Shown in pieces: positions 8,727-17,095 of a DNA stretch of 64,000 nt. Source of the DNA: Methylococcales bacterium (lineage in GTDB: Bacteria; Pseudomonadota; Gammaproteobacteria; Methylococcales; Methylomonadaceae); assembly GCA_026398895.1 (NCBI GenBank), contig JAPLRZ010000047.1, positions 1 through 64,000 on the forward strand, read 5' to 3'. The position numbers and the translations under genes are program-made. Numbering within the stretch: position 1 is the stretch's first letter; each line of letters starts with the position of its first letter. The notes beneath the pieces were generated by a model. That model made no database searches, was not told the origin of the DNA, and saw only the letters and a program-made list of their open reading frames with translations.

Positions 8727-9642
8727 ATACGCCATTCTGGTTAAGAAAAAAACCCGTCTTGAAACCCTGATTGAACGCTTTAACACGCAAGCGCAAACTC
8801 AGTTTTATATCGAGCGTTCAGGTGGTGATTTTAATGACTATCAACAAGAGCATGAGCAGTTTCATCAATCACTGGCACAGGTTCAGCGACAGCTATCGAC
8901 ACTATTAAAAAACAAAATCGTTGAACAGAGTTTTTTGCCTTCGTTTTTGTTTAATCAAAACCAAGTGGTGATTGTGGTCGGGCAAGATGGCTTGGTTGCC
9001 AACACCGCAAAATATGTTAATGGCATTCCTATCATTGCCATCAATCCAGATACTGCTCGTTATGACGGCGTGTTATTACCGTTTAATAGTGATAATTTTA
9101 TGGGTGCGGTGGAAAACGTGTTGGCTAATCGATTTAATACCAAAGTTGCCACACTTGCCGAGGCGACATTAAATGATGGTTAACGTTTATTGGCGTTTAA
9201 TGATTTGTTTATCGGTGCGGCAAGCCATGTATCGGCACGTTACCGTATCGCATACCAGCAACAAACCGAAGAGCATTCATCATCTGGCATTATTGTCTCC
9301 ACCCAAGCAGGTTCAACAGGTTGGCTAAGTTCTGTGTTTAATATGAGCCAAGGCATTCAACAATTTATCGAACAACAAGTACCCAACAAACACACTATCA
9401 ATTTAGCCGCAGATCAACTGATGTTTGCAGTGCGTGAGCCATTTCAAAGCAAACAAACCCAAGCTGATTTAGTGGCAGGTGTTGTAACGGAAAAAATAAA
9501 ACTGGTGATTGAGTCGTTGATGCCTATTAATGGCGTGATATTTTCAGATGGTATTGAAAGCGATTTTCTGCATTTTAATTCGGGGGCGATTGCTAGTATT
9601 GGTATTGCACAAGAAAAAGCGGTATTGGTGACTGCTGAATAA
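8716..9642 (+). pseudogene. NAD-kinase-like gene interrupted by one in-frame TAA
   Basis: Two frames (8716-9183 and 9190-9642) are in the same reading frame, separated only by TAA at 9181-9183 and two codons. Read through, they give a protein of about 308 residues. The sequence around the break is LNDG-stop-RLLAFNDLFIG; NAD-kinase-fold proteins often have a DGQ-type turn here, so a CAA to TAA change is the simplest explanation. Upstream segments VVIVVGQDGLVANTAKYV and IPIIAINPDTARYDGVLLPF resemble the nucleotide-binding half. Downstream STQAGSTGWLSSV resembles the GSTA/G motif of the kinase. It overlaps the SPFH gene and was presumably its partner. The halves might still be made separately; a sequencing error is possible. 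Confidence 0.75.
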
Positions 9643-9657
9643 CGCGATTTTTCGCCC

Positions 9658-9770
9658 TTACTTTCTATCCAATTTCAGATAACTAATCGCTTCACTCAAA
9701 CGATTGTGCTGACTTTTTGTTAGCCATTTAACAGTGAACAGCCTTGCGACGATAATACACACCGCTGTTA
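9658..9770 (-). pseudogene. Decayed fragment of the comM 3' end
   Basis: Read on the minus strand, the last codons match the end of comM (11961 onward). About 45 bases at 9658-9703 are nearly identical, including the shared tail LDRK-stop; a second block at about 9735-9765 matches comM near 12120-12150. The roughly 100 bases between these blocks in comM are missing here. It is a noncoding remnant in the same orientation as comM, on the far side of the two-gene nuclease/ATPase module. Confidence 0.7.
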
Positions 9771-9803
9771 GTTTCCTTTGCATTTAGAATGGCAGCATTG
9801 GTA

Positions 9804-9929
9804 TTGCTAAAGCACAATAAAATGATGCCGTTCGTGGTGAGCTGTGAGCTTGTCGAACAGTCGAACCACATTCACGCTTCGACAAGCTCAGCTCGAACGA
9901 TTTTTTAATCACAAATACTGCTTCAGCTA
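9804..9929. mobile_element. IS630-related MITE, copy C
   Basis: A 126-base element between TA dinucleotides (9802-9803 and 9930-9931). The left end TTGCTAAAGCACAATAAAAT resembles the left end of the IS630 element at 17096; the right end, read on the other strand, begins TAGCTGAAGCAG. The centre is a large palindrome built from GTTCGTGGTGAGC and TTCGACAAGCTCAG units with a short internal duplication (GAGCTGTGAGCTTG). No coding capacity. Together with the comM fragment it fills the 9643-10005 gap. Confidence 0.65.
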
Positions 9930-10005
9930 TAGAGTCAGCTTGTGGTTTTAGCAAGTGTAGAGAATGGTCGCAATATTGTGTTTATCCCGTATTGCGTTAA
10001 CTTGT

Positions 10006-10515
10006 TTAAATACTTATTACCACCCACGGTAAACTTTTTAAATTTTCTTTGGAAACAACTTTAGGATGTGCGTCTATTGGTTTTAGCTTTCTTTTTAGGG
10101 ATGTTTCTATATTCTGAAAATCATAACAAGATTGCTTTAATGTACGTCGCGCAGGTGGTTTTTCAATATGTAATACAACTTTTATTTGCGAGCTGTTAAC
10201 AAAATATTCAGCAATTTTCTTTTCTTCTGGATTACCTGCGTTATTTTTCATGGGTAATATTGCAGATAATGTTGAAATAACTTTTTTCACAATCGCGTCA
10301 ATTAAATTACTTGAAGTTAAATTTTCAGTATCTGGATGGGTGTAATCTTTTATCTCAATTAAATAACCTATTCCATTATTAACCGCTAAAATATCCACAG
10401 CAGCAATGTCATTCTGAATTTTACTAAAATGCTCCCTGTAATATGACGTGTCATCAAATTTTATGGCATCAAAATCGAATATAAAAGATAGATTTCCTTC
10501 TTTAATAATAGCCAC
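10006..10515 (-). CDS. PD-(D/E)XK nuclease-like protein of a two-gene module
   Basis: 169 residues. A nuclease-type core is visible: AVDILAVNNG then YLIEIKDYTHP, giving Asp41, Glu54 and Lys56 in the D-(X12)-E-X-K spacing of PD-(D/E)XK enzymes. The rest is alpha/beta with a basic C-terminal half (LKQSCYDFQNIETSLKRKLK). Its start abuts the stop of the upstream ATPase gene with no spacing, so the pair is co-translated. Codon use looks more AT-rich than in comM nearby. Role as the effector nuclease of a defence module is inference; the catalytic motif is seen directly. Confidence 0.7.
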   Translation of the reverse strand: MAIIKEGNLSFIFDFDAIKFDDTSYYREHFSKIQNDIAAVDILAVNNGIGYLIEIKDYTHPDTENLTSSNLIDAIVKKVISTLSAILPMKNNAGNPEEKKIAEYFVNSSQIKVVLHIEKPPARRTLKQSCYDFQNIETSLKRKLKPIDAHPKVVSKENLKSLPWVVISI

Positions 10516-11922
10516 TTAATTATGCTCTTTGGCTAAAAATCTATCATCTTGTTCTAATTCTTCATCTAAAATAACTATATCGTCTAACTGCTCAAAGTCT
10601 TCACTTTGACTGACTCTAACATCACCTTGATAAAACCCTAAGCCGAAATATTTAAATTTATCTTCTTTGGTTCTTAATATTTCCAGTTCTTTTACTAAAA
10701 ACAAGCTGTGTGTGGCAATAAAAACCTGCATTCCAGCGCGGCTTAATTCAACTAGCAGCTCTGCCATTTTTCTAATTAATCTGGGATTTAAATTTGCTTC
10801 GGGTTCATCCCAAAAAAGAAGACTGTTTTTAGTTAATGAACCGTTTGCTATCAGTTGGGCGATGGTGGCTATTTTTCGTAACCCTTCGGCAATTAATGCA
10901 ATTTCGGTTTTGTGTCCATTTTTAGTAGAGACTAAATAAAACCGTCCGCGTTCTAACAGTATTTTTCCTTCTAATATTTCTTCTAGCCTAGATAATAGCT
11001 TGCTTTCTACTGGGTAAGATTCAATGTTTTTTAAAGCCGATAAGCTTAATGATTTTGCTAAGTTGTAATAGATTTCATCAAATGATGATTCTCTGGTTTC
11101 ATATAAAGGAACAAATCCTTCGTAAAAAGAGAGCATTTCTTTTGCTGGAATAAATACACACTCCTTTTTAAAAAAATTCAGGGGTATATTTTTATTTGCA
11201 ACAAAACAACCATATCTTTCAGTCATTGAAAATTGAATTGAATATTTATTTAAATCTATATTTGTAACACTTTTATAAACTTCATGATTGATTAATTTTT
11301 TCAACTTTTCTGATTTGAAAATATTTATTAAATCTTGTTCAATAATTGCTGATACTGTAGGGCTTAATTTTTCTTTTATTCCATTAACTCCAAACTCAAA
11401 ATTTGAGCTTCGATTATTAGTTATAATGAGCGCATATAATAGCTTTAGTAAATGACTTTTTCCTGTGCCATTTTCTCCAACAACAACATTCAAGCCATCA
11501 GAAAACGCTAACAGTTCATTTTTAAATACCGTGAAGTTTTCTATAGAAATACTTTTAATTTTTATATCATTACTGGAGATTGTATTTTTAATTTCAAATT
11601 TAACGGCATCTATCAAAATCTCGTCATTTACTTTTGCAATTGCTTTTATATAAGCACCCTTCGCAGGAAAACTAATCGGCTCTTTTAACATTATCCATTT
11701 ATCAACAGTCAAATGCTTACCGTCTTGAGCATTTTCTATGCACTTGCCATAATGAGTAGCAGTTGATTCTTCCGCTAATAATAAAATATCTTCAACTTGG
11801 ACTCGATTAACAATATCCAAGTATTTATTATCATAACCATTTATCCATTCATCGTTATTGATAAACTCTGCTTTTTTATTTTCTACACCGCCCCATTTTG
11901 CGCGGACTAACCAATAATCCAT
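10516..11922 (-). CDS. ATPase with EVE/PUA-like N-terminus, OLD/RecF-like ABC ATPase fold
   Basis: 468 residues. Residues 1-110 look like a base-binding EVE/PUA-type domain (MDYWLVRAKWGG, NGYDNKYLDIV, EDILLLAEESTATHYGKCI). Then an SMC/RecF-type ATPase begins (SISIENFTVFKNELLAFSDG) with Walker A GENGTGKSH at 149-156. Late in the chain are IALIAEGLRKIATIAQLI, Walker B LLFWDEPEANLNP near 368-380 and FIATHSLFLVKEL near 400. This is the layout of AAA_15/AAA_21 ATPases of OLD, PARIS and Septu-like systems. With the adjoining nuclease it forms a likely antiviral pair. The EVE assignment is the least certain part. The gene is AT-rich compared with comM. Confidence 0.75.
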   Translation of the reverse strand: MDYWLVRAKWGGVENKKAEFINNDEWINGYDNKYLDIVNRVQVEDILLLAEESTATHYGKCIENAQDGKHLTVDKWIMLKEPISFPAKGAYIKAIAKVNDEILIDAVKFEIKNTISSNDIKIKSISIENFTVFKNELLAFSDGLNVVVGENGTGKSHLLKLLYALIITNNRSSNFEFGVNGIKEKLSPTVSAIIEQDLINIFKSEKLKKLINHEVYKSVTNIDLNKYSIQFSMTERYGCFVANKNIPLNFFKKECVFIPAKEMLSFYEGFVPLYETRESSFDEIYYNLAKSLSLSALKNIESYPVESKLLSRLEEILEGKILLERGRFYLVSTKNGHKTEIALIAEGLRKIATIAQLIANGSLTKNSLLFWDEPEANLNPRLIRKMAELLVELSRAGMQVFIATHSLFLVKELEILRTKEDKFKYFGLGFYQGDVRVSQSEDFEQLDDIVILDEELEQDDRFLAKEHN

Positions 11923-11960
11923 GATTTAACTCCTATACATTATTTAATACGGCTAACTAA

Positions 11961-13466
11961 CTACTTTCTATCCAACTTCCGATAACTAATCGCTTCACTC
12001 AAATGGTTAATTTCAATTTGCGGTGATTGTGCGAGATCAGCTATGGTACGCGCCAATTTTAAAATACGATGATAGGCGCGGTGGGATAAACCGAATCTAT
12101 CCATTGCTTGCTCTAATAATGAATAGCCTTGCGCTGATAATACACATAATTGTTTGACTTCTTTAGCGGTCAAAATTGAATTAGCTTTGCCATGACGCGC
12201 AACGGCAATATTACGCGCTGCAACTACCCGCGCTCTTATAGTCACGCTACTTTCTTCTCCTTGCGGTGAGCCATTGCGTAATACTTCATGCGATACTCTA
12301 GGGACTTCAAGGTGCATATCAATTCTATCCAGCAATGGCCCTGAAATTCTGGCACGGTAACGCATGACTTGTTCTGAGGTGCAATGACAACGCCCAGAGC
12401 TATCACCTAAATAACCGCAAGGACAAGGATTCATTGCGGCGATGAGTTGAAAACGGGCAGGAAAATTGACTTGGCGGGCGGCACGGGAAATGGTGATATG
12501 CCCTGATTCTAATGGTTCACGCAATACTTCCAAGACTTTGCGATCAAATTCTGGGAGTTCATCGAGAAATAACGCGCCGTTATGGGCGAGTGATATTTCA
12601 CCTGGTCGTGGATTGCTACCACCCCCAACTAATGCTGCGGCTGATGCGGTGTGGTGGGGCGCACGATACGGGGGTTTTAACCAATTGTGAACATCCCACT
12701 CTTGGTCACTAATCGAAGCAATCGCTGCGGTTTCTTGGGCTTGCTGTTCTGAGAGTAGCGGCAAAATAGTCGGCAACCGTGCTGCTAACATGGATTTACC
12801 CGTACCTGGTGGCCCTAGCATGAGTAAGTTATGCGCCCCTGCGGCGGCGATTTCAAAGGCGCGTTTGACGTGATATTGACCGTGAACATCAGAAAAATCC
12901 ACCCCCTCATCGACTCGCTGTTGAGTAGGCTGGGCATATTCCACAGGGATTTGCTTTTGCCCATTCAGATAGGCGCAAATTTCTAATAAATGCACCGCAG
13001 GAATAATTTCTATACCTTTGACTAGCGCGGCTTCAGCAGTATTTTCTTTGGGTAAAATCAGCTTACGGTGGTTATTTCTGGCTTGTATCGCAACGGGTAG
13101 TATGCCCTTAATCGGACGTAAATCGCCGCCTAATGATAGCTCACCGACACATTCATATTGATTCAAATTAATACTGGGAATTTGCCCAGAAGCGGCAAGA
13201 ATACCTAAGGCAATGGCAAGATCAAAACGCCCGCCTTCTTTGGGTAAATCAGCGGGAGCAAGATTAACGGTGATACGCTGCATGGGAAAATCAAAGCGCG
13301 AGTTTAATATTGCACTGCGTACCCGATCTTTGCTTTCTTTAACGGCGGCTTCGGGTAAGCCGACAATATTGAGTGCGGGTAGCCCGTTAGCAACGTGAAC
13401 TTCCACAGTAACTAACGGGGCTTCTATGCCTGATCGACCTCGACTAAAGACAACAGCTAATTCCAT
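11961..13466 (-). CDS. comM: ComM/YifB branch-migration helicase
   Basis: 501-residue Mg-chelatase-like AAA+ protein. ComM acts in natural transformation, driving branch migration when incoming single strands recombine. The N-terminal domain has RSGIEAPLVTVEVHVANGLPALNIVGLPEAAVKESKDRV split over several strands. Walker A is GPPGTGKSM, followed by APHHTASAAALVGGG and ALFLDELPEF. The Cys-containing PCPCGYLGD loop and a C-terminal LSHRAYHRILKLARTIADL complete the family pattern. It is in one direction with ubiK (7-base gap). comM is a known integration hotspot in some bacteria; here a foreign-looking module lies directly at its 3' end. ComEC also occurs in this window. Confidence 0.93.
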   Translation of the reverse strand: MELAVVFSRGRSGIEAPLVTVEVHVANGLPALNIVGLPEAAVKESKDRVRSAILNSRFDFPMQRITVNLAPADLPKEGGRFDLAIALGILAASGQIPSINLNQYECVGELSLGGDLRPIKGILPVAIQARNNHRKLILPKENTAEAALVKGIEIIPAVHLLEICAYLNGQKQIPVEYAQPTQQRVDEGVDFSDVHGQYHVKRAFEIAAAGAHNLLMLGPPGTGKSMLAARLPTILPLLSEQQAQETAAIASISDQEWDVHNWLKPPYRAPHHTASAAALVGGGSNPRPGEISLAHNGALFLDELPEFDRKVLEVLREPLESGHITISRAARQVNFPARFQLIAAMNPCPCGYLGDSSGRCHCTSEQVMRYRARISGPLLDRIDMHLEVPRVSHEVLRNGSPQGEESSVTIRARVVAARNIAVARHGKANSILTAKEVKQLCVLSAQGYSLLEQAMDRFGLSHRAYHRILKLARTIADLAQSPQIEINHLSEAISYRKLDRK

Positions 13467-13473
13467 TAGCGGT

Positions 13474-13734
13474 TTACAATTCCTCTTTAGTTAGCACTTG
13501 CTGTTCTATGTTAGCAACACGCTGTTCTAAGACCTCCAGTTTGGAGCGGGTTTTTGCTAATACCGCTTTTTGCACTTCAAATTCTTCGCGGGTCACTAAA
13601 TCTAACTTGCTCAACGCGGCTTGCAAAATGGCATGGAAATTTTTGTCCATATCTTCTTTGATAGCATTTAAGTTGGATGGAAGAGCCGCCGTTAAGCGAC
13701 TAGCAATATCATCAATGGCTTTAGGATCAAACAT
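13474..13734 (-). CDS. ubiK: Ubiquinone biosynthesis accessory factor UbiK
   Basis: 86 residues, BMFP (YqiC) family. It begins MFDPKAIDDIASRLTAALP and its C-terminal half is a heptad coiled coil (REEFEVQKAVLAKTRSKLEVLEQRV), as in UbiK trimers. UbiK binds UbiJ and lipids to help aerobic ubiquinone synthesis. It lies 7 bases before comM on the same strand, a common gene order in gammaproteobacteria. Confidence 0.88.
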   Translation of the reverse strand: MFDPKAIDDIASRLTAALPSNLNAIKEDMDKNFHAILQAALSKLDLVTREEFEVQKAVLAKTRSKLEVLEQRVANIEQQVLTKEEL

Positions 13735-13801
13735 ATCAGTAATCTCTGGTAATGGAAAAAAGTGACCGCTGAGGTTTTTAAAATATCAGCGGTCTAAAAA
13801 A

Positions 13802-14650
13802 TTACAAAGGAAAGGCTTTTTTAAAAAACTCAGGTTGCGCTAACGATGCTTTATGAATATCGGTATTGTAATAAACAGTATCAAACGGTTTATTGACACA
13901 ATCTTGTTCTCTAAAAGCTGATAATTCAGCTTTACTGGCAATCGTCGCACTCCACCAACCTGATGGATACAAACATTGTGGGAAAAATAGCGTTTGCTGA
14001 TGACTTAAACCCGCATTGCTCATTGCATCACGCATTTCACCAATCAGTTTTAAATGCAGTAACGCTGATTCGCTTTGTTGTACCAGAATGCCGTTTTCTG
14101 ACAAGCAGTTAAAGCAATCACGGTAAAAGGCTTCACCAAATAAACCTTCCGCAGGGCCGATGGGGTCGGTGCTATCAACGATAATAATATCGACTGAATT
14201 AGGCGCGGCATCCTTCACCCATTTAATACCGTCAATAAATTTCAACTCGGCGCGGGGATCATTATTAGATTCACACAACTCAGGGAAATAAATTTCCGCA
14301 AGACGAGTAACGCGTTCATCAATATCAATTTGTACCGCGTGTTCAACAGACGGGTGTTTTAATACTTCGCGTAATGTACCGCAGTCACCGCCACCGATAA
14401 TCCACACCCGTTTGGGATTAGGATGCGTATACAACGCAGGATGACTAATCATTTCATGATAAAAAAAGTTATCGCGGGTAGACACCATTGTGCAACCATC
14501 AATCACCATTAAATTACCAAACGTTTCCGTTTCGTAAATTTCAAGGAACTGAAAATCAGATTGTTCCTCGTGTAACTTTTGTTTAATTTTTAATGAAAAA
14601 GCAGTTCCCGCGCTGGGAACTTGTTCGGTGAACCATTCAGATGGATTCAT
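13802..14650 (-). CDS. speE: Spermidine synthase
   Basis: 282 residues. Transfers aminopropyl from decarboxylated S-adenosylmethionine to putrescine. Family marks: NLMVIDGCTMVSTRDNFFYHEMI, the nucleotide-binding GGGDCGTLREVLKH, QIDIDERV, the catalytic loop VDSTDPIGPAEGLF, and PSGWWSATIAS. Start MNPSEWFTEQ is normal. It is divergent from xseA with 90 bases between. speD, which makes the aminopropyl donor, is not in this window. Confidence 0.93.
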   Translation of the reverse strand: MNPSEWFTEQVPSAGTAFSLKIKQKLHEEQSDFQFLEIYETETFGNLMVIDGCTMVSTRDNFFYHEMISHPALYTHPNPKRVWIIGGGDCGTLREVLKHPSVEHAVQIDIDERVTRLAEIYFPELCESNNDPRAELKFIDGIKWVKDAAPNSVDIIIVDSTDPIGPAEGLFGEAFYRDCFNCLSENGILVQQSESALLHLKLIGEMRDAMSNAGLSHQQTLFFPQCLYPSGWWSATIASKAELSAFREQDCVNKPFDTVYYNTDIHKASLAQPEFFKKAFPL

Positions 14651-14740
14651 TTTTGGTAGATTCCTGAAAAATAAACGAAGATAATTCGGGCATTATATTA
14701 GACTTTGACTTTATGCGGCATAAAACCAAACTATTTTTAT

Positions 14741-16099
14741 ATGATGGACATAGACGAACACACGCTATTCACTGTTACTCAGCTCAACCGTGCCACCAGT
14801 CAATTACTCGCTGAGTATTTTATGACAGTGCGTGTGCAAGGTGAGTTATCCAATTTAAGCACCCCCAGTTCAGGGCATTCGTATTTCACTCTGAAAGATG
14901 CTAATGCGCAAATACGCTGCGCGTTATTTCGTACTCAACAACGCAGGCTAAATTTCAAACTAGAAAACGGTAAACAAGTGATTGTTAAAGCCCAAGTCAG
15001 TTTGTATGAGCCGCGTGGCGACTATCAGCTGATTGTTGACAGCATGGAATCCGCTGGTGAGGGTGATTTACGTCGTGCTTTTGATGATTTAAAGCATAAG
15101 TTGGCAGCAGAAGGGCTATTCGATAGTGCGTACAAACAACGCTTGCCTGTATTACCCAAAGCTATCGGTGTAATTACTTCGGCGACAGGCGCGGCACTGC
15201 ACGATATATTGACAGTATTAAAACGCCGTTTTGCCGCCATTCCTGTGATTATTTATCCTGTTGCCGTGCAAGGTGAACAAGCCAAATATGATATTAGCAA
15301 GGCAATAGCAATAGCCAATCAACGAGCAGAATGTGAGGTGTTGATTGTCGGACGCGGTGGCGGTTCGTTGGAAGATTTGTGGGCATTTAATGAAGAAATC
15401 GTAGCGCGTGCCATTTTTGCCAGTAATATTCCGATTATTTCTGCCGTAGGTCATGAAACCGATATCACCATTGCTGATTTTGTTGCCGACTTTCGCGCTG
15501 CCACACCATCAGCCGCCGCAGAATTCGCCAGCCCAGATTCGGAACAATGGTTAGCACGCTTTATTCAATTAGACTCACGCTTACAACAGCAGATACAGCG
15601 CGTATTAAGCCAACATCAGCAATCAGTAGATTGGCTTAGTAAACGTTTAGCACAACAATCTATTGAACAAAAACTAGCGGGTAATAATCAACAGGTAAAT
15701 GCCTTGAAACTCAGGCTAACTCAGGCTATGCACCACAAACTGCATCACCAGCAAAATCTACTGGCAATCAAAACCGCCGAACTGTGGCAACACAATCCTG
15801 CCGTCACCATTCGCAACTATCAGCAACGCCAACGATATTTGAGTCATCGTTTGCTATCCGCAACCGAACAGCAACTTAAACAACATCAGCAACGCTTAGC
15901 GACTGCCAGCCAAACCTTACACGCAGTTAGTCCATTAGCCACACTCAATCGCGGTTATGCACTGACTATCAATCCAACTTCTGGGCAGATTATTCGCTCT
16001 AGCTCACAATTAAAACTAGGAGACATTGTCGAAACTCGGTTAGCACAAGGCAGTTTTAGCAGTGAAATTAAAACTATCACGCTCAAGAAATTAAGTTAG
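14741..16099 (+). CDS. xseA: Exodeoxyribonuclease VII large subunit
   Basis: About 452 residues from ATG 14741 (ATG 14744 is equally possible; the frame opens at 14705). The N-terminal OB domain reads FTVTQLNRATSQLLAEYF through VRVQGELSNLS and SGHSYFTLKDANAQIRCALF. The nuclease core has GVITSATGAALHDILTVLKRR, VLIVGRGGGSLEDLW and SAVGHETDITIADFVADFRAATPSAAAE. A long helical, Gln-rich region and the end NRGYAL follow, all standard. Works with XseB to degrade single-stranded DNA; xseB is not in the window. Confidence 0.95.
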   Translation: MMDIDEHTLFTVTQLNRATSQLLAEYFMTVRVQGELSNLSTPSSGHSYFTLKDANAQIRCALFRTQQRRLNFKLENGKQVIVKAQVSLYEPRGDYQLIVDSMESAGEGDLRRAFDDLKHKLAAEGLFDSAYKQRLPVLPKAIGVITSATGAALHDILTVLKRRFAAIPVIIYPVAVQGEQAKYDISKAIAIANQRAECEVLIVGRGGGSLEDLWAFNEEIVARAIFASNIPIISAVGHETDITIADFVADFRAATPSAAAEFASPDSEQWLARFIQLDSRLQQQIQRVLSQHQQSVDWLSKRLAQQSIEQKLAGNNQQVNALKLRLTQAMHHKLHHQQNLLAIKTAELWQHNPAVTIRNYQQRQRYLSHRLLSATEQQLKQHQQRLATASQTLHAVSPLATLNRGYALTINPTSGQIIRSSSQLKLGDIVETRLAQGSFSSEIKTITLKKLS

Positions 16100-16100
16100 T

Positions 16101-16165
16101 TGTAGGTTAGCGATAGCGTAACCCGACAATCGTATCAATCAAAAGTCGGGTACGGCAAGCCCGAA
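16101..16165. repeat. Palindromic intergenic repeat
   Basis: GGTTAGCGATAGCGTAACC (16105-16123) is a near-perfect hairpin, followed by a second small hairpin with GTCGGGTACGGCAAGCCCGA. It lies just after xseA and resembles the GGTTAGC/GCTAACC repeats common between genes in such genomes. It may also help end xseA transcription. Confidence 0.45.
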
Positions 16166-16191
16166 CGTTTGAATTCCTGCATGATATACAT

Positions 16192-16233
16192 CTTAAAACA
16201 TTGCGACGGGGTGAATACCCCGTCGCGCTTCGG
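16192..16233. repeat. Dispersed palindromic repeat, copy 1
   Basis: The core at 16203-16226 is a perfect 10-base-pair hairpin (GCGACGGGGT with four-base loop). The core and flanks (AAAACATTG on one side, GCTTCGG on the other) recur in inverted orientation at 28903-28944. It lies between xseA and the end of the secreted-protein gene. Confidence 0.65.
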
Positions 16234-16235
16234 TA

Positions 16236-17042
16236 TCACTTGTGATGGTCATGGTCATGGTCATGCTCATGCTCATCCGCAAGAACGGTAAGGTGGTAAG
16301 TGACTTCATTATCGAAATTCCACTTATCACTGATGCCATGATTAACCCCATTATCGAGAGTCCAGTTTGCACTAGCACCATGTAGTGTAAGTGTATGAAT
16401 CCCTGGTTTCAGTGGAGGTAACATAATCCAATAGCCATCAGTAATCACGCGACCAGTTTTTCCCGCAGGTAAATCTTCTGAGCAACCTGACCTTGATTTA
16501 ATCCAGATATTATTAGCGGGCAGATTGGCGGTAAAATTCGGCGATTGTGTTCGTACAATAGGTGTCAATAGACTAGAGACTGGAACTCCATCTAAGGTGC
16601 TTGTAAGTAGGGAAGCACCATCACCAGCAAACCCAGTAGCAATAACGTTTCTAACGTCTGCATCGGTAGTGTCAGCATCTGCACTATTTGGACAATCGAT
16701 CCATCCAGCTTCAATAATAGGATAAAACAAAGCCTTATTTGCAGGAATAGGGCAATCACGCACTACCCCAGTTTTGCCAAAGCTACCTGCGAGAAACCAT
16801 ACTTCTCCTTTAGGTTGATTTTCAGCGCAAAATGCGCCCGTTTCATCTGCTATGGGGTTTCTGTTTTCTGGACTAGAGTACGCCCATTGCGACCATTTCG
16901 CCGACCACTCTGCGTATGTTTTGCCATAGACTGAGGGATCTTTGTTATCTGCCTTGTTGTCTGCCCCTGCTGTTAGCGGCATCGAAATAGCAGCAATAAA
17001 GCCACAAGCCACGATAGTGGTTGTTATAGTTTTTTTGTTCAT
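16236..17042 (-). CDS. Secreted protein of unknown function with His-rich tail
   Basis: 268 residues. A signal peptide covers about residues 1-27 (MNKKTITTTIVACGFIAAIS ... AGA). The mature part starts with YGKTYAEWSAKWSQWAYSSP, then CAENQPKGEVWFLAGSFG, CPIPANKALFYPII and, near the end, LPPLKPGIHTLTLHG; I know this pattern from uncharacterised exported proteins. Four or more Cys suggest periplasmic disulfides. The last 14 residues are His/Asp-rich (DEHEHDHDHDHHK), a likely metal-binding tail. No operon partner: the next gene is the IS630 transposase. Confidence 0.65.
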   Translation of the reverse strand: MNKKTITTTIVACGFIAAISMPLTAGADNKADNKDPSVYGKTYAEWSAKWSQWAYSSPENRNPIADETGAFCAENQPKGEVWFLAGSFGKTGVVRDCPIPANKALFYPIIEAGWIDCPNSADADTTDADVRNVIATGFAGDGASLLTSTLDGVPVSSLLTPIVRTQSPNFTANLPANNIWIKSRSGCSEDLPAGKTGRVITDGYWIMLPPLKPGIHTLTLHGASANWTLDNGVNHGISDKWNFDNEVTYHLTVLADEHEHDHDHDHHK

Positions 17043-17095
17043 GATTATTCTCCGATTGCTTGATTTTTCTGGTTACAAAAAACTACGTCCACCTA

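Noticed and set aside
12466-12712. Plus-strand frames inside comM
   Set aside because: Antisense shadows of a well-conserved gene; the same holds for similar frames within ybiT, mnmE, priA and the receptor gene.
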